In this document: piece after piece, positions 16,221 through 24,159 of the stretch | Layout: every line of letters begins with the position of its first letter | How positions within the stretch are numbered: the stretch's first letter is position 1 | NCBI GenBank assembly: GCA_017309015.1 | Contig: JAEDAG010000001.1 | Coordinates: 1 to 64,000, forward strand | Direction: 5' to 3' | DNA length: 64,000 nucleotides | Origin: Faecalicatena absiana | GTDB lineage: Bacteria > Bacillota > Bacilli > Lactobacillales > Lactobacillaceae | The notes under the pieces: model-generated | Told to the model about the DNA's origin: nothing | The model's database searches: none | The model's input: the letters and a program-made list of their open reading frames with translations, nothing else | Made by a program: the position numbers and the translations under genes

Positions 16221-16249
16221 ATCATACCGATCAGCTTACTAAAAGTCAA
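16221..16249 (-). promoter_or_regulatory. oppA promoter
   Basis: Minus-strand -35 TTGACT (16244-16249), 17-nt spacer, -10 TATGAT (16221-16226). The -35 lies in the arm of a perfect 9-bp inverted repeat (16241-16249 with 16260-16268, AAAAGTCAA), which may bind a regulator. Confidence 0.75.
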
Positions 16250-16275
16250 TAACTTTTGGTTGACTTTTGTAACTT

Positions 16276-16935
16276 TTATTTTTTCAGGGTCAAGACCTGG
16301 TCAAGCGGGCAGCGGGGCGCGTCATAGCCATTGACGTAGTGGTCCTTTGGATAGCCCAGGCCAATCCCCATAGCAACCCATTGGTCATCAGGGATGCCCA
16401 TGACGGCGCGGACTTCATCCGGGTATTTGACGAATTCATAGGCCGGCATGGAGGATACCCCCAAGCCTTGGGCCGCCAGGGCCAAAGTCTGGCCAAAGGC
16501 CCCCAGGTCATAGATGGACCACTGGTTGGAGATCTTTGGCAAAGTCAGGTAGGCAATGGCTGGGGCATCAAAGAGCTGCTTTTGCAAGGTGACCCCTCTG
16601 AGTTCCTTGAGTTCTGGCGTGTTCAGGTATGCGGCCGTGGCCTCGTTGTGCTTGGCCATGTTGGCCTGCGGGAAGGGATCCCAGTCCGTGCGGTGGGTCG
16701 TTGGCCAGTCAGGCGCGGCTTCCCGGCCACTGGCAACATTGTCCAGGTGCCTTTGCCGCAGGGCCTTCAGGCTCTCCCCAGTCGCGAGATAGACCCGCCA
16801 AGGCTGGGAGTCAACCCAGGATGGAGCTCTTTGCGCCAAAGCGACGATTTCGCGCAAGGTTGCCTCTGGCACTTCCTTGTCCTTGTCAAACCAGCGGATG
16901 CTGCGGCGGTTCTTGATTGCTTCAATTGCGTCCAT
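16276..16935 (-). CDS. Nitroreductase family protein
   Basis: A 219-residue FMN-dependent oxidoreductase of the nitroreductase superfamily, cytosolic, probably a homodimer using NAD(P)H. The N-terminal RRSIRWF motif binds FMN phosphate, APSWVDSQPWRVY is the classical loop near 37-49, and the C-terminal AMGIGLGYP motif is present. The physiological substrate cannot be predicted. A promoter (-35 TTGCGT at 17002-17007, -10 TATATT at 16978-16983, 18-nt spacer, minus strand) lies upstream and is divergent from the small-protein gene. The stop codon is 27 bp before the oppA -35. Confidence 0.88.
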   Translation of the reverse strand: MDAIEAIKNRRSIRWFDKDKEVPEATLREIVALAQRAPSWVDSQPWRVYLATGESLKALRQRHLDNVASGREAAPDWPTTHRTDWDPFPQANMAKHNEATAAYLNTPELKELRGVTLQKQLFDAPAIAYLTLPKISNQWSIYDLGAFGQTLALAAQGLGVSSMPAYEFVKYPDEVRAVMGIPDDQWVAMGIGLGYPKDHYVNGYDAPRCPLDQVLTLKK

Positions 16936-16991
16936 TGCTTGCCTCTTTCTTTTTCATGACGATGCTTACTTTTCGTTAATATAGCACAGAA

Positions 16992-17021
16992 TTGGCTTTT
17001 CACGCAAAGAATCGCTATAAT
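16992..17021 (+). promoter_or_regulatory. Promoter of the 51-residue protein gene
   Basis: Plus-strand -35 TTGGCT (16992-16997), 18-nt spacer, consensus -10 TATAAT (17016-17021). It overlaps the oppositely directed nitroreductase promoter. Confidence 0.7.
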
Positions 17022-17054
17022 TGATTCAAAAGCTGACCAAAGGAGGAGAAACAG

Positions 17055-17210
17055 ATGGGCTTGACCTTTAGAAACAACAATGACCTGGACCGCTTGTTCG
17101 ACAAGTTTGCCAGCGTCCCTGACCCAAAGAAGACGCCAAAAGGCGCGGGCAAGGGCAAGGACGCAAAAGACACCAAGAAAGACGATAAAGCCGCGGACGA
17201 ACACAAGTAA
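17055..17210 (+). CDS. Small highly charged protein, 51 residues (SPJ_0845-like)
   Basis: A short gene with an almost perfect ribosome site (AAAGGAGGAG, 17039-17048) 6 nt before the ATG, a promoter about 30 bp upstream and a terminator directly after. The protein starts MGLTFRNNNDLDRLFDKFAS and continues with a Lys/Asp/Gly-rich tail likely to be disordered. The N-terminal pattern, hydrophobic residues around NNDLDRLFDKF, resembles the small SPJ_0845-type family of streptococci and lactobacilli as I remember it. No function is known. Strong signals at both ends make this a real gene. Confidence 0.8.
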   Translation: MGLTFRNNNDLDRLFDKFASVPDPKKTPKGAGKGKDAKDTKKDDKAADEHK

Positions 17211-17217
17211 GCTGCCT

Positions 17218-17244
17218 GACCATCAACTGATGGTCTCTTTTTTT
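17218..17244 (+). terminator. Terminator of the 51-residue protein gene
   Basis: An 8-bp stem GACCATCA/TGATGGTC (17218-17235) followed by a T-rich tract. Confidence 0.85.
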
Positions 17245-17375
17245 GCCATTTTTTGACCTCTAATTTTTTCTAAAGGCAGGTAAAAATTATGCGTTTTCAT
17301 CCCCGCCATCACTACATTTAGGCTAAAATAAAAATTAGAAGAAGCAATCGACTATGCGTTAGGAAGTGAGCGGCA

Positions 17376-18989
17376 ATGGACAATGACAACAGCAACCTGC
17401 TGACCTATTTGGAATGGCGTGGCGACATCCCCCTGGACAAGTCGCCATTCAATGAGATCGACGCCTTGGTGCTGGCAATTTTTTCATATTTGAACTTAGA
17501 GGACTACATTCCGGCGGGGAAGAAATACGTTACTCTGGACAGTGCCGCCAAGAAATACTTCGCCAAAGAAGAGCATGAGCGCGACGCGTCCCAGTACCAG
17601 CAGCTCTTCCGCCTGATGTCGGAGGCTGACCGCTTCAAAAAGGCCAAGCTGTCGCACTTTAACACGACTTTGACCGACCAAAGCCAATTCAGCGCCGTCA
17701 AGGTGGTCCTGGAGGATGATACCCACTTCGTGGCCTTCCGCGGCACTGACGACACCCTGGTGGGCTGGAAGGAAGACTTTGAGATTTCCTTTAAGGAGAC
17801 CAGGGCACAGACGATGAGCGTCAGGTACATGACCAAGATCCTGAACGAAGACAGCGCCTCATATATCTTGGGGGGCCACTCCAAGGGCGGCAACCTGGCC
17901 GAGTACGCGGCCATTCACCTGGCCAGCCAGTACCATGACCGGATCAAGGCCGTCTATACTTTTGACAGTCCTGGCCTGGCCGATGAAGTGTCCGGCGACT
18001 GCAACGGCGACTATCTCAAGCGAATTCTGCACCGCTATGTGCCAGACTACTCCATCATTGGCCGCTTGTTTGAGCCAAAGGACATTGAGCCTACGATCGT
18101 CTATTCAACCAACGGCAACCTGGCCCAGCACGACACCTACTCCTGGCAGATCAAGGGCCACCAGTTCGTGACCCGCAAGCGGCCCAACTCAGAATCGCGA
18201 ATCTACAACCAGTTGATCAGCCAATGGATCGGTGAAGCCAAGCTGGACGAGCGTGAGGCCTTGACCAACGACCTGTTTGATGCCCTAGCTGCCAGTGGGT
18301 CAACCAAGATCAACCAGCTGGATAAGAACGGTTTTGGCGGCTTTGGGGCCATCCTTTTGTCAGTGGCCAACTCCTCCAGAAGAACCAAGTTCGTCCTGGG
18401 CAACCTGTTCAGCTCCATCTGGAGAATGATCAAGGACCAGCAGATCGGTTCGGCCCTCTTCTCCAGAGACAGCCTGACCGGCTGGCTCTTGGTCCTGGCC
18501 GGCATCATCAGCTTGACCGCGCCTAACTATGCCTTTAAAGCCTTCGGCGTTCTGGTAGCCGCTGGCGGGATCATGTTCAGCTTCAACCATATCCTGAAAG
18601 TTTCCGTCTCCGCCTTTAAGCCCCAGCAGAAGCGCTTTTTCATCATCACCTACCTGATCCTGTTCGCGGTCTCGGTTGCCCTTTTGTCCAACAACCAGCT
18701 GCTGATCTTCCTGGCCCACTACTTCCTGGGGATCTTCCTCCTCTTTTATGCCTACGGCCGCAGCCGGAAGATCATCCTCCACAAGGAGCATGGCATTTTC
18801 CGGATGATCATTACGGGGGCTGAAGCCCTGATTTCCTTTGCCCTGGGCATCGTGGTGATCATCAATCCGGAATACTTCAACCACCGGTCAATCATCATCA
18901 TCGGCGCCCTTCTGATTGCTTATGGGGCCTTCAAGCTGCTTGGCGAGCTCTTCACCCACCGGCCAAAGATGCCAAAACGGCACCGGTAA
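17376..18989 (+). CDS. Lipase-like (Mbeg1/DUF2974) hydrolase fused to a membrane domain
   Basis: A 537-residue protein of two parts. Residues 1-290 form an alpha/beta-hydrolase of the Mbeg1-like/DUF2974 type with the nucleophile elbow GGHSKGGN (Ser169) and FRGTDDTLVGWKEDF near 121-135, as in class 3 lipases. Residues 370-525 hold about six hydrophobic segments arranged in repeats, like DUF308 membrane proteins. It would be a membrane-tethered esterase or lipase facing the cytoplasm; there is no signal peptide, so the side is inferred. The ribosome site (AGGAAGTGAG) is mediocre. The substrate is unknown. Confidence 0.8.
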   Translation: MDNDNSNLLTYLEWRGDIPLDKSPFNEIDALVLAIFSYLNLEDYIPAGKKYVTLDSAAKKYFAKEEHERDASQYQQLFRLMSEADRFKKAKLSHFNTTLTDQSQFSAVKVVLEDDTHFVAFRGTDDTLVGWKEDFEISFKETRAQTMSVRYMTKILNEDSASYILGGHSKGGNLAEYAAIHLASQYHDRIKAVYTFDSPGLADEVSGDCNGDYLKRILHRYVPDYSIIGRLFEPKDIEPTIVYSTNGNLAQHDTYSWQIKGHQFVTRKRPNSESRIYNQLISQWIGEAKLDEREALTNDLFDALAASGSTKINQLDKNGFGGFGAILLSVANSSRRTKFVLGNLFSSIWRMIKDQQIGSALFSRDSLTGWLLVLAGIISLTAPNYAFKAFGVLVAAGGIMFSFNHILKVSVSAFKPQQKRFFIITYLILFAVSVALLSNNQLLIFLAHYFLGIFLLFYAYGRSRKIILHKEHGIFRMIITGAEALISFALGIVVIINPEYFNHRSIIIIGALLIAYGAFKLLGELFTHRPKMPKRHR

Positions 18990-19006
18990 TCCGAAAGAAA
19001 AGACTA

Positions 19007-19041
19007 AAAAAACTGTTGCGCTTGCCGCGCAACAGTTTTTT
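19007..19041. terminator. Bidirectional terminator between the hydrolase gene and engB
   Basis: A 15-bp stem (19007-19021 with 19027-19041) with A6 and T6 ends, suited to both convergent genes. Confidence 0.9.
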
Positions 19042-19076
19042 GTTTTTATCTTTTTGACTGCTTAATATGCATCTGC

Positions 19077-19673
19077 CTAGTCTTCCTGCAGGCGATCGTC
19101 AATCCACTTGCCCAATTCATCCACGTGGAGCTTATCCACGGATGAAAAGCACAGGAAGTCGACATTGTCCAGCTTGCTCAGGCCCAAGGCCTTGTTAAAG
19201 GCGGAATAGGTCTTGTTGAAGGCATTCTTCTTAACCTTGTCCATCTTGGTCGCCACTACCAGAATTGGCAGCTTCAGGTACTGGGCATAGTCAAACATCG
19301 CGATGTCATCATCAGTTGGGGCATGGCGGCCATCAATCAAGATGATTAAGCCCTTCAGGTAGGCCCGGGTTTCCAGGTAGTCCTGGATCATCTGGCCAAA
19401 TTCTTCCCGCTGCTTCTTTGACACCTTGGCGTAGCCATAGCCTGGCACGTCGACCAGGTAAAAGTCGCCATTGACCTTGTAGAAGTTCAAAGTCTGGGTC
19501 TTGCCCGGCGATGATGAGGTTCTGGCCAGGTTCTTCCGCTTCAGCAGGGTATTGATCAGGCTGGACTTGCCGACATTGGAACGGCCAGCCAAAGCGATCT
19601 CATCCAAGCCATCGGTTGGATACTGGCTCTCATAGACCGCGCTGGTCGTAAATTCGCTGCTTTTAACGATCAT
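19077..19673 (-). CDS. engB: Ribosome biogenesis GTPase EngB/YsxC
   Basis: A 198-residue Era-like GTPase needed for large-subunit assembly. G1 GRSNVGKSS is near 31-39, G3 [10 protein letters not shown] near 75-84, and G4 in ATKMDKVKK near 143-151. Length is typical. The start ATG lies within the last codons of clpX (11-bp overlap), so translation is coupled. The clpX-engB pair is conserved in Firmicutes. Confidence 0.95.
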   Translation of the reverse strand: MIVKSSEFTTSAVYESQYPTDGLDEIALAGRSNVGKSSLINTLLKRKNLARTSSSPGKTQTLNFYKVNGDFYLVDVPGYGYAKVSKKQREEFGQMIQDYLETRAYLKGLIILIDGRHAPTDDDIAMFDYAQYLKLPILVVATKMDKVKKNAFNKTYSAFNKALGLSKLDNVDFLCFSSVDKLHVDELGKWIDDRLQED

Positions 19674-20916
19674 CGGCGACCTCTTTCAATTCTCGGCGGA
19701 CAATCTTTGGCTTGCCCATCCCGCTGATGGTTTCCGGCGTAATGATGACCTTGGCAATGTCCTTTTCGCTAGGCGTCTTGTACATGACGTCCATCAGGGA
19801 GTTTTCAATGATGGTCCGCAGGCCTCTAGCCCCCATCTTGCGCTCAATGGCCAGGTTGGCAATTTCCCGCACGGCGGCAGGTTCAAATTCCAGGTCAACC
19901 CCGTCAAGAGACAAGAGCTTCTGGTATTGCTTGACCAAGGCATTCTTTGGCTCAGTCAGAATCCGGACCAGGTCATCCGCGTCCAGCCGGTCAAGGGTTG
20001 TGATGATTGGAATCCGGCCGATGAATTCCGGAATCAGCCCAAACTTGACCAAGTCGCCCGTCGTCAGGAACTGGTTCCAGTTGTCATCATCAACCTTGCC
20101 AGCCTCTTGCTCAGCCCCAAAGCCGATCGTCTTCTTGCCTAAGCGGTTCTTGACGATCTGTTCGATCCCGTCAAAGGCACCGCCGACGATGAAGAGAATG
20201 TTGGTCGTATCCATCCGGATCATTTCCTGCTGCGGGTGCTTGCGGCCGCCCTGCGGCGGAACGGAAGCGATCGTGCCTTCCAAGATCTTCAAAAGCGCCT
20301 GCTGCACGCCTTCCCCAGAAACGTCCCGGGTAATTGAGACGTTTTCCGACTTCTTGGAGATCTTGTCGATTTCATCAATGTAGATAATCCCGCGCTGAGC
20401 TCTTTCCAAGTCGTAGTCAGCGTTTTGCAAGAGCTTGAGCAGAATGTTCTCCACGTCTTCACCCACATAGCCGGCTTCAGTCAAAGTCGTGGCATCCGCG
20501 ATCGCGAATGGCACGTTCAAGATTCTGGCCAGAGTTTGGGCCAGGTAGGTCTTGCCTGAGCCAGTCGGCCCGATCAAGGCAATGTTGGACTTTTGCAATT
20601 CCGTTGAAGAATCCACGTCCATTTGGCTGATCCGCTTGTAATGGTTGTAAACGGCCACGGACAACACGCGCTTGGCTCTGTCCTGCCCGATCACGTATTG
20701 GTCAAGCTGCTGCTTGATTTCCATTGGCTTTGGCAGCTCCCGCGCTTCCTTGAGCGAATCCAGTCGCAATTCATCATCGATAATATGCTTGGCGAGGTCA
20801 ACGTCCTCGTTGCAGATATACACGCCGTTGCCGGCGATCATCTTCTTAACTTGGCTGGCAGATTTCCCGCAGAATGAGCATCTCACTTCTTCTGGATCTG
20901 TAAACTTTGTAGCCAT
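19663..20916 (-). CDS. clpX: ATP-dependent unfoldase ClpX (zinc domain lacks one Cys)
   Basis: A 417-residue AAA+ unfoldase that delivers proteins to ClpP. The N-terminal zinc-binding domain has C13-x2-C16 and C35, but the fourth ligand position is Asp38 (CNED) where the family has Cys. Walker [11 protein letters not shown] is near 116-125, Walker B YIDEIDK near 178-184, the pore loop GYVGEDVE near 149-156, and the IGF-type ClpP contact IGFGAE near 264-269. All ATPase and ClpP-docking features are intact. GAGGAGG lies just before the ATG. Separated from tig by a terminator; clpX probably has its own promoter around 20940-20990, which I could not define well. Confidence 0.96.
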   Translation of the reverse strand: MATKFTDPEEVRCSFCGKSASQVKKMIAGNGVYICNEDVDLAKHIIDDELRLDSLKEARELPKPMEIKQQLDQYVIGQDRAKRVLSVAVYNHYKRISQMDVDSSTELQKSNIALIGPTGSGKTYLAQTLARILNVPFAIADATTLTEAGYVGEDVENILLKLLQNADYDLERAQRGIIYIDEIDKISKKSENVSITRDVSGEGVQQALLKILEGTIASVPPQGGRKHPQQEMIRMDTTNILFIVGGAFDGIEQIVKNRLGKKTIGFGAEQEAGKVDDDNWNQFLTTGDLVKFGLIPEFIGRIPIITTLDRLDADDLVRILTEPKNALVKQYQKLLSLDGVDLEFEPAAVREIANLAIERKMGARGLRTIIENSLMDVMYKTPSEKDIAKVIITPETISGMGKPKIVRRELKEVADDR

Positions 20917-21004
20917 GTATTCCCTCCTCTATTTGCTAAAGACTAGATTAGCATAAAAGAGCCTTCATTGCCTAAATTAAGCATTAAAAAGGCTAAAAAG
21001 GTCC

Positions 21005-21043
21005 AAAGAAAAACCCCGCATGGCCCAGAGCCATTACGGGGTT
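21005..21043 (-). terminator. Terminator of tig
   Basis: Stem AACCCCG (21012-21018) with CGGGGTT (21037-21043), plus an inner ATGGC pairing, followed on the minus strand by a T-rich run. Confidence 0.8.
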
Positions 21044-21075
21044 CCAAATAAATCTAAGCTAGCAGCTTAAATTCA

Positions 21076-22404
21076 TTAGTCTTCTGACTGTTCGTCATCG
21101 CTGCCTTCTTCAAGCTTAGCTTTAGCAACTTGCTTTGCGGAGTCAGTGATCAAGTCCATGGCCTTGCGAACGTTGATGTCGTGTGACAGCATTTCGTTGC
21201 TCAAAGTGTTGCGAACAACCTTTTCGTCCATGTTGTATTCGTGGGCCAATTCCTTGATTTCGTTGTCGATTTCTTCTTCAGAAGCAGTGAAGCCTTCAGC
21301 CTTAACGATTGCTTCAAGAACCAGGTTGGTCTTAACGCGTTCAGCAGCGTTGGCTGAAAGTTGCTTGCGCAGCTGGTCTTCAGTGGTATTGGTCAGCTTG
21401 AAGTAAGTAGCTGGGTCAATTCCTTGACGTTGCATGTCGCCCAAGTATTGGTTGAGTTGCGTGTCAACGTCTTCTTGGATCATGACGTCAGGAATTTCGT
21501 CTACAGTAGCGTTCTTAACGGCAGTGGTGATTGCTGCTTCTTGGATAGCGCGCTTAGCGGCTTCTTCCTTGTCAGCCTTCAGGTCAGCCTTGATCTTGTC
21601 CTTCAATTCGTCCAAGGTTTCAACTGAGTCGTCAACGTCCTTAGCGAATTCGTCGTCAAGTTCTGGCAATTGCTTTGACTTGACTTCGTGGATCTTGGTT
21701 TGGAAGTGAGCTTCCTTGCCAGCCAAGTCCTTAGCGCCGTAGTCTTCTGGGAAGGTAACGACTACGTCTACTTCGTCGCCGGCTTCATGGCCAACAAGTT
21801 GGTCTTCAAAGCCAGGAATGAAGGTTTGTGAGCCCAATTCCAGTGAGTAGTTTTGAGCTGAGCCGCCGTCAAATTCCTTGCCGTCTACAGTCCCAACGTA
21901 ATCGATCGTAACAGTGTCGCCGTTTTCAGCCTTGCCGTTCTTCAAGACCATTTCAGCGTTTTGTTCTTGGCGCTTAGTCAGTTCAGCGTCGATGTCCTTT
22001 TGGTAGACACGGGTGTTTTGCTTTGGAACTTCGATTTCCTTGTATTGGCCAAGCTTGACTTCTGGTTCGACAGTCACAGTAGCCTTCATTTCCCAAGCCT
22101 TGCCCTTTTCCAATGAAATAGGGGCGATTTGCGGTTGGCCAACAGCCTTGATGCCAGCTTCTTTAACGGCTTCTGAGTAAGCCTTTGGCAAAGCAATGTT
22201 CAAAGCGTCTTCGTAAAGTGCTTCTTCACCGTAGTATTGGTCAAAGATTACGCGGGAAACGTGACCCTTACGGAAGCCAGGCACGCGCAGGTTCTTCTTG
22301 ACGCGCTTGAAAGCCTGGTCCAAGCTCTTCTTTACTTCATCTTGAGAAATTTCGAAAGTAAGTTCACCAGTGGTCTTACCGGTGGTTTTCCAATTAGCAG
22401 ACAT
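21076..22404 (-). CDS. tig: Trigger factor
   Basis: A 442-residue ribosome-bound chaperone and peptidyl-prolyl isomerase. The N-terminal ribosome-binding domain carries the signature GFRKGHVSR near 44-52. The FKBP-type PPIase domain spans about 160-245 ([20 protein letters not shown]), and a long helical substrate-binding domain follows. The C-terminus is acidic (SDDEQSED). Codon choice is biased toward a highly expressed set. GGAGG lies 10 nt before the ATG. An insertion sequence sits immediately upstream of the predicted -35. Confidence 0.97.
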   Translation of the reverse strand: MSANWKTTGKTTGELTFEISQDEVKKSLDQAFKRVKKNLRVPGFRKGHVSRVIFDQYYGEEALYEDALNIALPKAYSEAVKEAGIKAVGQPQIAPISLEKGKAWEMKATVTVEPEVKLGQYKEIEVPKQNTRVYQKDIDAELTKRQEQNAEMVLKNGKAENGDTVTIDYVGTVDGKEFDGGSAQNYSLELGSQTFIPGFEDQLVGHEAGDEVDVVVTFPEDYGAKDLAGKEAHFQTKIHEVKSKQLPELDDEFAKDVDDSVETLDELKDKIKADLKADKEEAAKRAIQEAAITTAVKNATVDEIPDVMIQEDVDTQLNQYLGDMQRQGIDPATYFKLTNTTEDQLRKQLSANAAERVKTNLVLEAIVKAEGFTASEEEIDNEIKELAHEYNMDEKVVRNTLSNEMLSHDINVRKAMDLITDSAKQVAKAKLEEGSDDEQSED

Positions 22405-22458
22405 TAATCAAATACCTCCAATGTCTATTTTGAGTTTGCTACTTTGCATACTTTAAAT

Positions 22459-22487
22459 ATATTACCTTAAAGACGGGCAAAAAACAA
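22459..22487 (-). promoter_or_regulatory. tig promoter, abutted by an IS insertion
   Basis: Minus-strand -35 TTGTTT (22482-22487), 17-nt spacer, -10 TAATAT (22459-22464). The target duplication of the insertion element begins at 22488, so the core promoter is intact but everything upstream of -35 has been displaced. Confidence 0.65.
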
Positions 22488-22515
22488 TGAAACTGCCTCA
22501 AAATAGCGAATATTT
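22488..22515. repeat. Left 28-bp target-site duplication
   Basis: Identical to 24056-24083. Begins TGAAACTGCC and ends GCGAATATTT. Long duplications (about 27 bp) are a hallmark of the IS1202 group. Confidence 0.9.
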
Positions 22516-22597
22516 TGTGTTTAACAAGTGATAATGTCTTAAGTATTAACAAAGGAAAATGTCTGGCATAATCTCCATATATCGGAGGTTACAGACA

Positions 22598-23989
22598 ATG
22601 AAGAAAGTTAGGTTAACTATGAAATACGAAGAACAATACAAAGTCATTAAAGAGTTGGTTGATCATGGCGGGAACAAGAAAAGAGCTGCACTGATCTTAG
22701 GCATCTCTGTCAGACAGCTAAACAGAAGAATTAACCAGTATCGAAGCAAAGGAAAAGCGGCCTTTGTTCATGGGAACACTGGCCGCTCACCTGTTAATTG
22801 TCTCACCACAGAAATTAACAAACAAATTGTAACCCTATATCGTACCAAATATCAAGACTGCAACTTGACCCACTTTGTCGAGTTGCTCGAGGAGATCGAA
22901 CACATTTCTGTTTCCTACACCAAGGTCTACAACCTGCTCAAAGACAACTACATCCTTTCGCCCAAACCTTGGAGACAGACAAAGCGGAAAATGGCCAAAA
23001 AGAAGTGGTATCGGGATCACCCAAAACAGGCTGCCAAAGTTTCTGAAGTGGTTATCGATCATCAAATAGCTATAGAAGATGCTCATCCACGTCACGAGCG
23101 CTGTAAATACTTCGGCGAAGAAATCCAAATGGACGCCTCTTCTCTGCTTTGGTTTGGCGATAAGAAGGCTCACCTGCACCTGGCAATAGACAACGCCACA
23201 GGCAACCTGGTTGGCGCCTACTTCGACTGGCAGGAGACCCTGAAAGCCTATTACCACGTCTATGAGCAGATTCTCGTGAATTATGGCATTCCTCTTAGAT
23301 TCAAAACCGACAATCGAACCGTTTTTAATTATGAGACGGCTAAAACCAAAGCAGAGCACAAAGACGTTCTTACGCAATTTGGATATGCCTGCAAGACCTT
23401 GGGAACAGATATCGTAACCACTAGTGTCTCACAGGCCAAGGGCATGGTGGAACGGGCAAACCAGACTGTACAAAGCCGTTTGAAGCCCGAACTGAGGCTT
23501 CACAATATAACTACAATCGAAGATGCCAACAAGTATCTGCGGGAGATTTTTGTGCCGAAATTCAACGACAAGTTCGGGCAGGATATTCACAGATTTGAAT
23601 CAGTTTTCGCAGACAGCCCTGACAACGAGAAGATCAACTATACGCTAGCGGTATTGTCTCCACGTACGTTTGACAGTGGATCAGCCATCTCCTACAAGAA
23701 TCACTATTATCAAGCTACAGACGCCTCAAACAAGCTTATCTGCTTTGCCAAAGGCACTAAATGCCTGGTTATTCAAGCATTAGATGGTCAATTGTTGGTC
23801 ACCGTTGACGAGAAAGTGTATGCCTTGACCGAGATTCCGAAGAATGCCAGAGTCTCACCAGATATCGATTTTGAGACCGAGAAAAAGAAACAGCGGAAAA
23901 AGTATATTCCACCGATGTCCCATCCTTGGAAGCGTACTTCGTTCATCGCGCAGCAGAACAAAGCGCACAAGTATCACAAATTCACATAA
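22598..23989 (+). CDS. Transposase, ISNCY (IS1202-like), DDE type
   Basis: A 463-residue transposase. The N-terminal helix-turn-helix (NKKRAALILGISVRQLNRRI, about 25-44) would bind the terminal repeats. The integrase-like catalytic core has candidate acidic residues in EIQMDAS (near 182), RFKTDNRTVF (near 246) and GMVERANQ (near 296). I chose the ATG at 22598, with GGAGG (22584-22588) 9 nt upstream, over an in-frame start at 22559 that precedes the ribosome site. The frame is intact with no stops, so the element may be active. Confidence 0.92.
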   Translation: MKKVRLTMKYEEQYKVIKELVDHGGNKKRAALILGISVRQLNRRINQYRSKGKAAFVHGNTGRSPVNCLTTEINKQIVTLYRTKYQDCNLTHFVELLEEIEHISVSYTKVYNLLKDNYILSPKPWRQTKRKMAKKKWYRDHPKQAAKVSEVVIDHQIAIEDAHPRHERCKYFGEEIQMDASSLLWFGDKKAHLHLAIDNATGNLVGAYFDWQETLKAYYHVYEQILVNYGIPLRFKTDNRTVFNYETAKTKAEHKDVLTQFGYACKTLGTDIVTTSVSQAKGMVERANQTVQSRLKPELRLHNITTIEDANKYLREIFVPKFNDKFGQDIHRFESVFADSPDNEKINYTLAVLSPRTFDSGSAISYKNHYYQATDASNKLICFAKGTKCLVIQALDGQLLVTVDEKVYALTEIPKNARVSPDIDFETEKKKQRKKYIPPMSHPWKRTSFIAQQNKAHKYHKFT

Positions 23990-23992
23990 AAA

Positions 23993-24022
23993 TAGCGGGG
24001 AATTTTCCCCGCTAATAATTTA
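23993..24022 (+). terminator. Terminator of the transposase gene
   Basis: A perfect 10-bp stem TAGCGGGGAA/TTCCCCGCTA (23993-24014) with a TT centre, right after the stop codon, followed by AT-rich sequence. Confidence 0.75.
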
Positions 24023-24055
24023 ATTTTTTCGGGACATTATCCCAAGTTATTGACA

Positions 24056-24083
24056 TGAAACTGCCTCAAAATAGCGAATATTT
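24056..24083. repeat. Right 28-bp target-site duplication
   Basis: Identical to 22488-22515. Reconstructing the empty site joins the tuf terminator to the tig promoter with one copy of this segment. Confidence 0.9.
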
Positions 24084-24090
24084 ACAATAA

Positions 24091-24123
24091 AAAAGGCGTT
24101 CTTCAGAGAAGAACGTCTTTTTC
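24091..24123 (-). terminator. Terminator of tuf
   Basis: Stem CGTTCTTC (24097-24104) with GAAGAACG (24108-24115), flanked by A4 and T-rich tracts; on the minus strand it follows the tuf stop codon by about 40 bp. Confidence 0.85.
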
Positions 24124-24159
24124 TTACTGTTAGAACTAATAAATTATTGAACTAATCAA

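Larger units (their letters stand above)
22516..24055 (+). mobile_element. Insertion sequence, ISNCY family, IS1202 group
   Basis: A complete 1540-bp element. The ends are imperfect inverted repeats: left TGTGTTTAAC...GATAATGTC, right (complement) TGTCAATAAC...GATAATGTC, with matching positions over about the first 24 bp. A single transposase gene lies inside, followed by a palindromic terminator at 23993-24014. Perfect 28-bp direct repeats flank it, so the insertion is recent and has not been rearranged. It lies between tuf and tig. The element is more AT-rich than neighbouring genes. Confidence 0.92.

Noticed and set aside
19125-19140. DnaA-box-like TTATCCAC
   Set aside because: A single match inside engB with no cluster of boxes or AT-rich unwinding region; chance.
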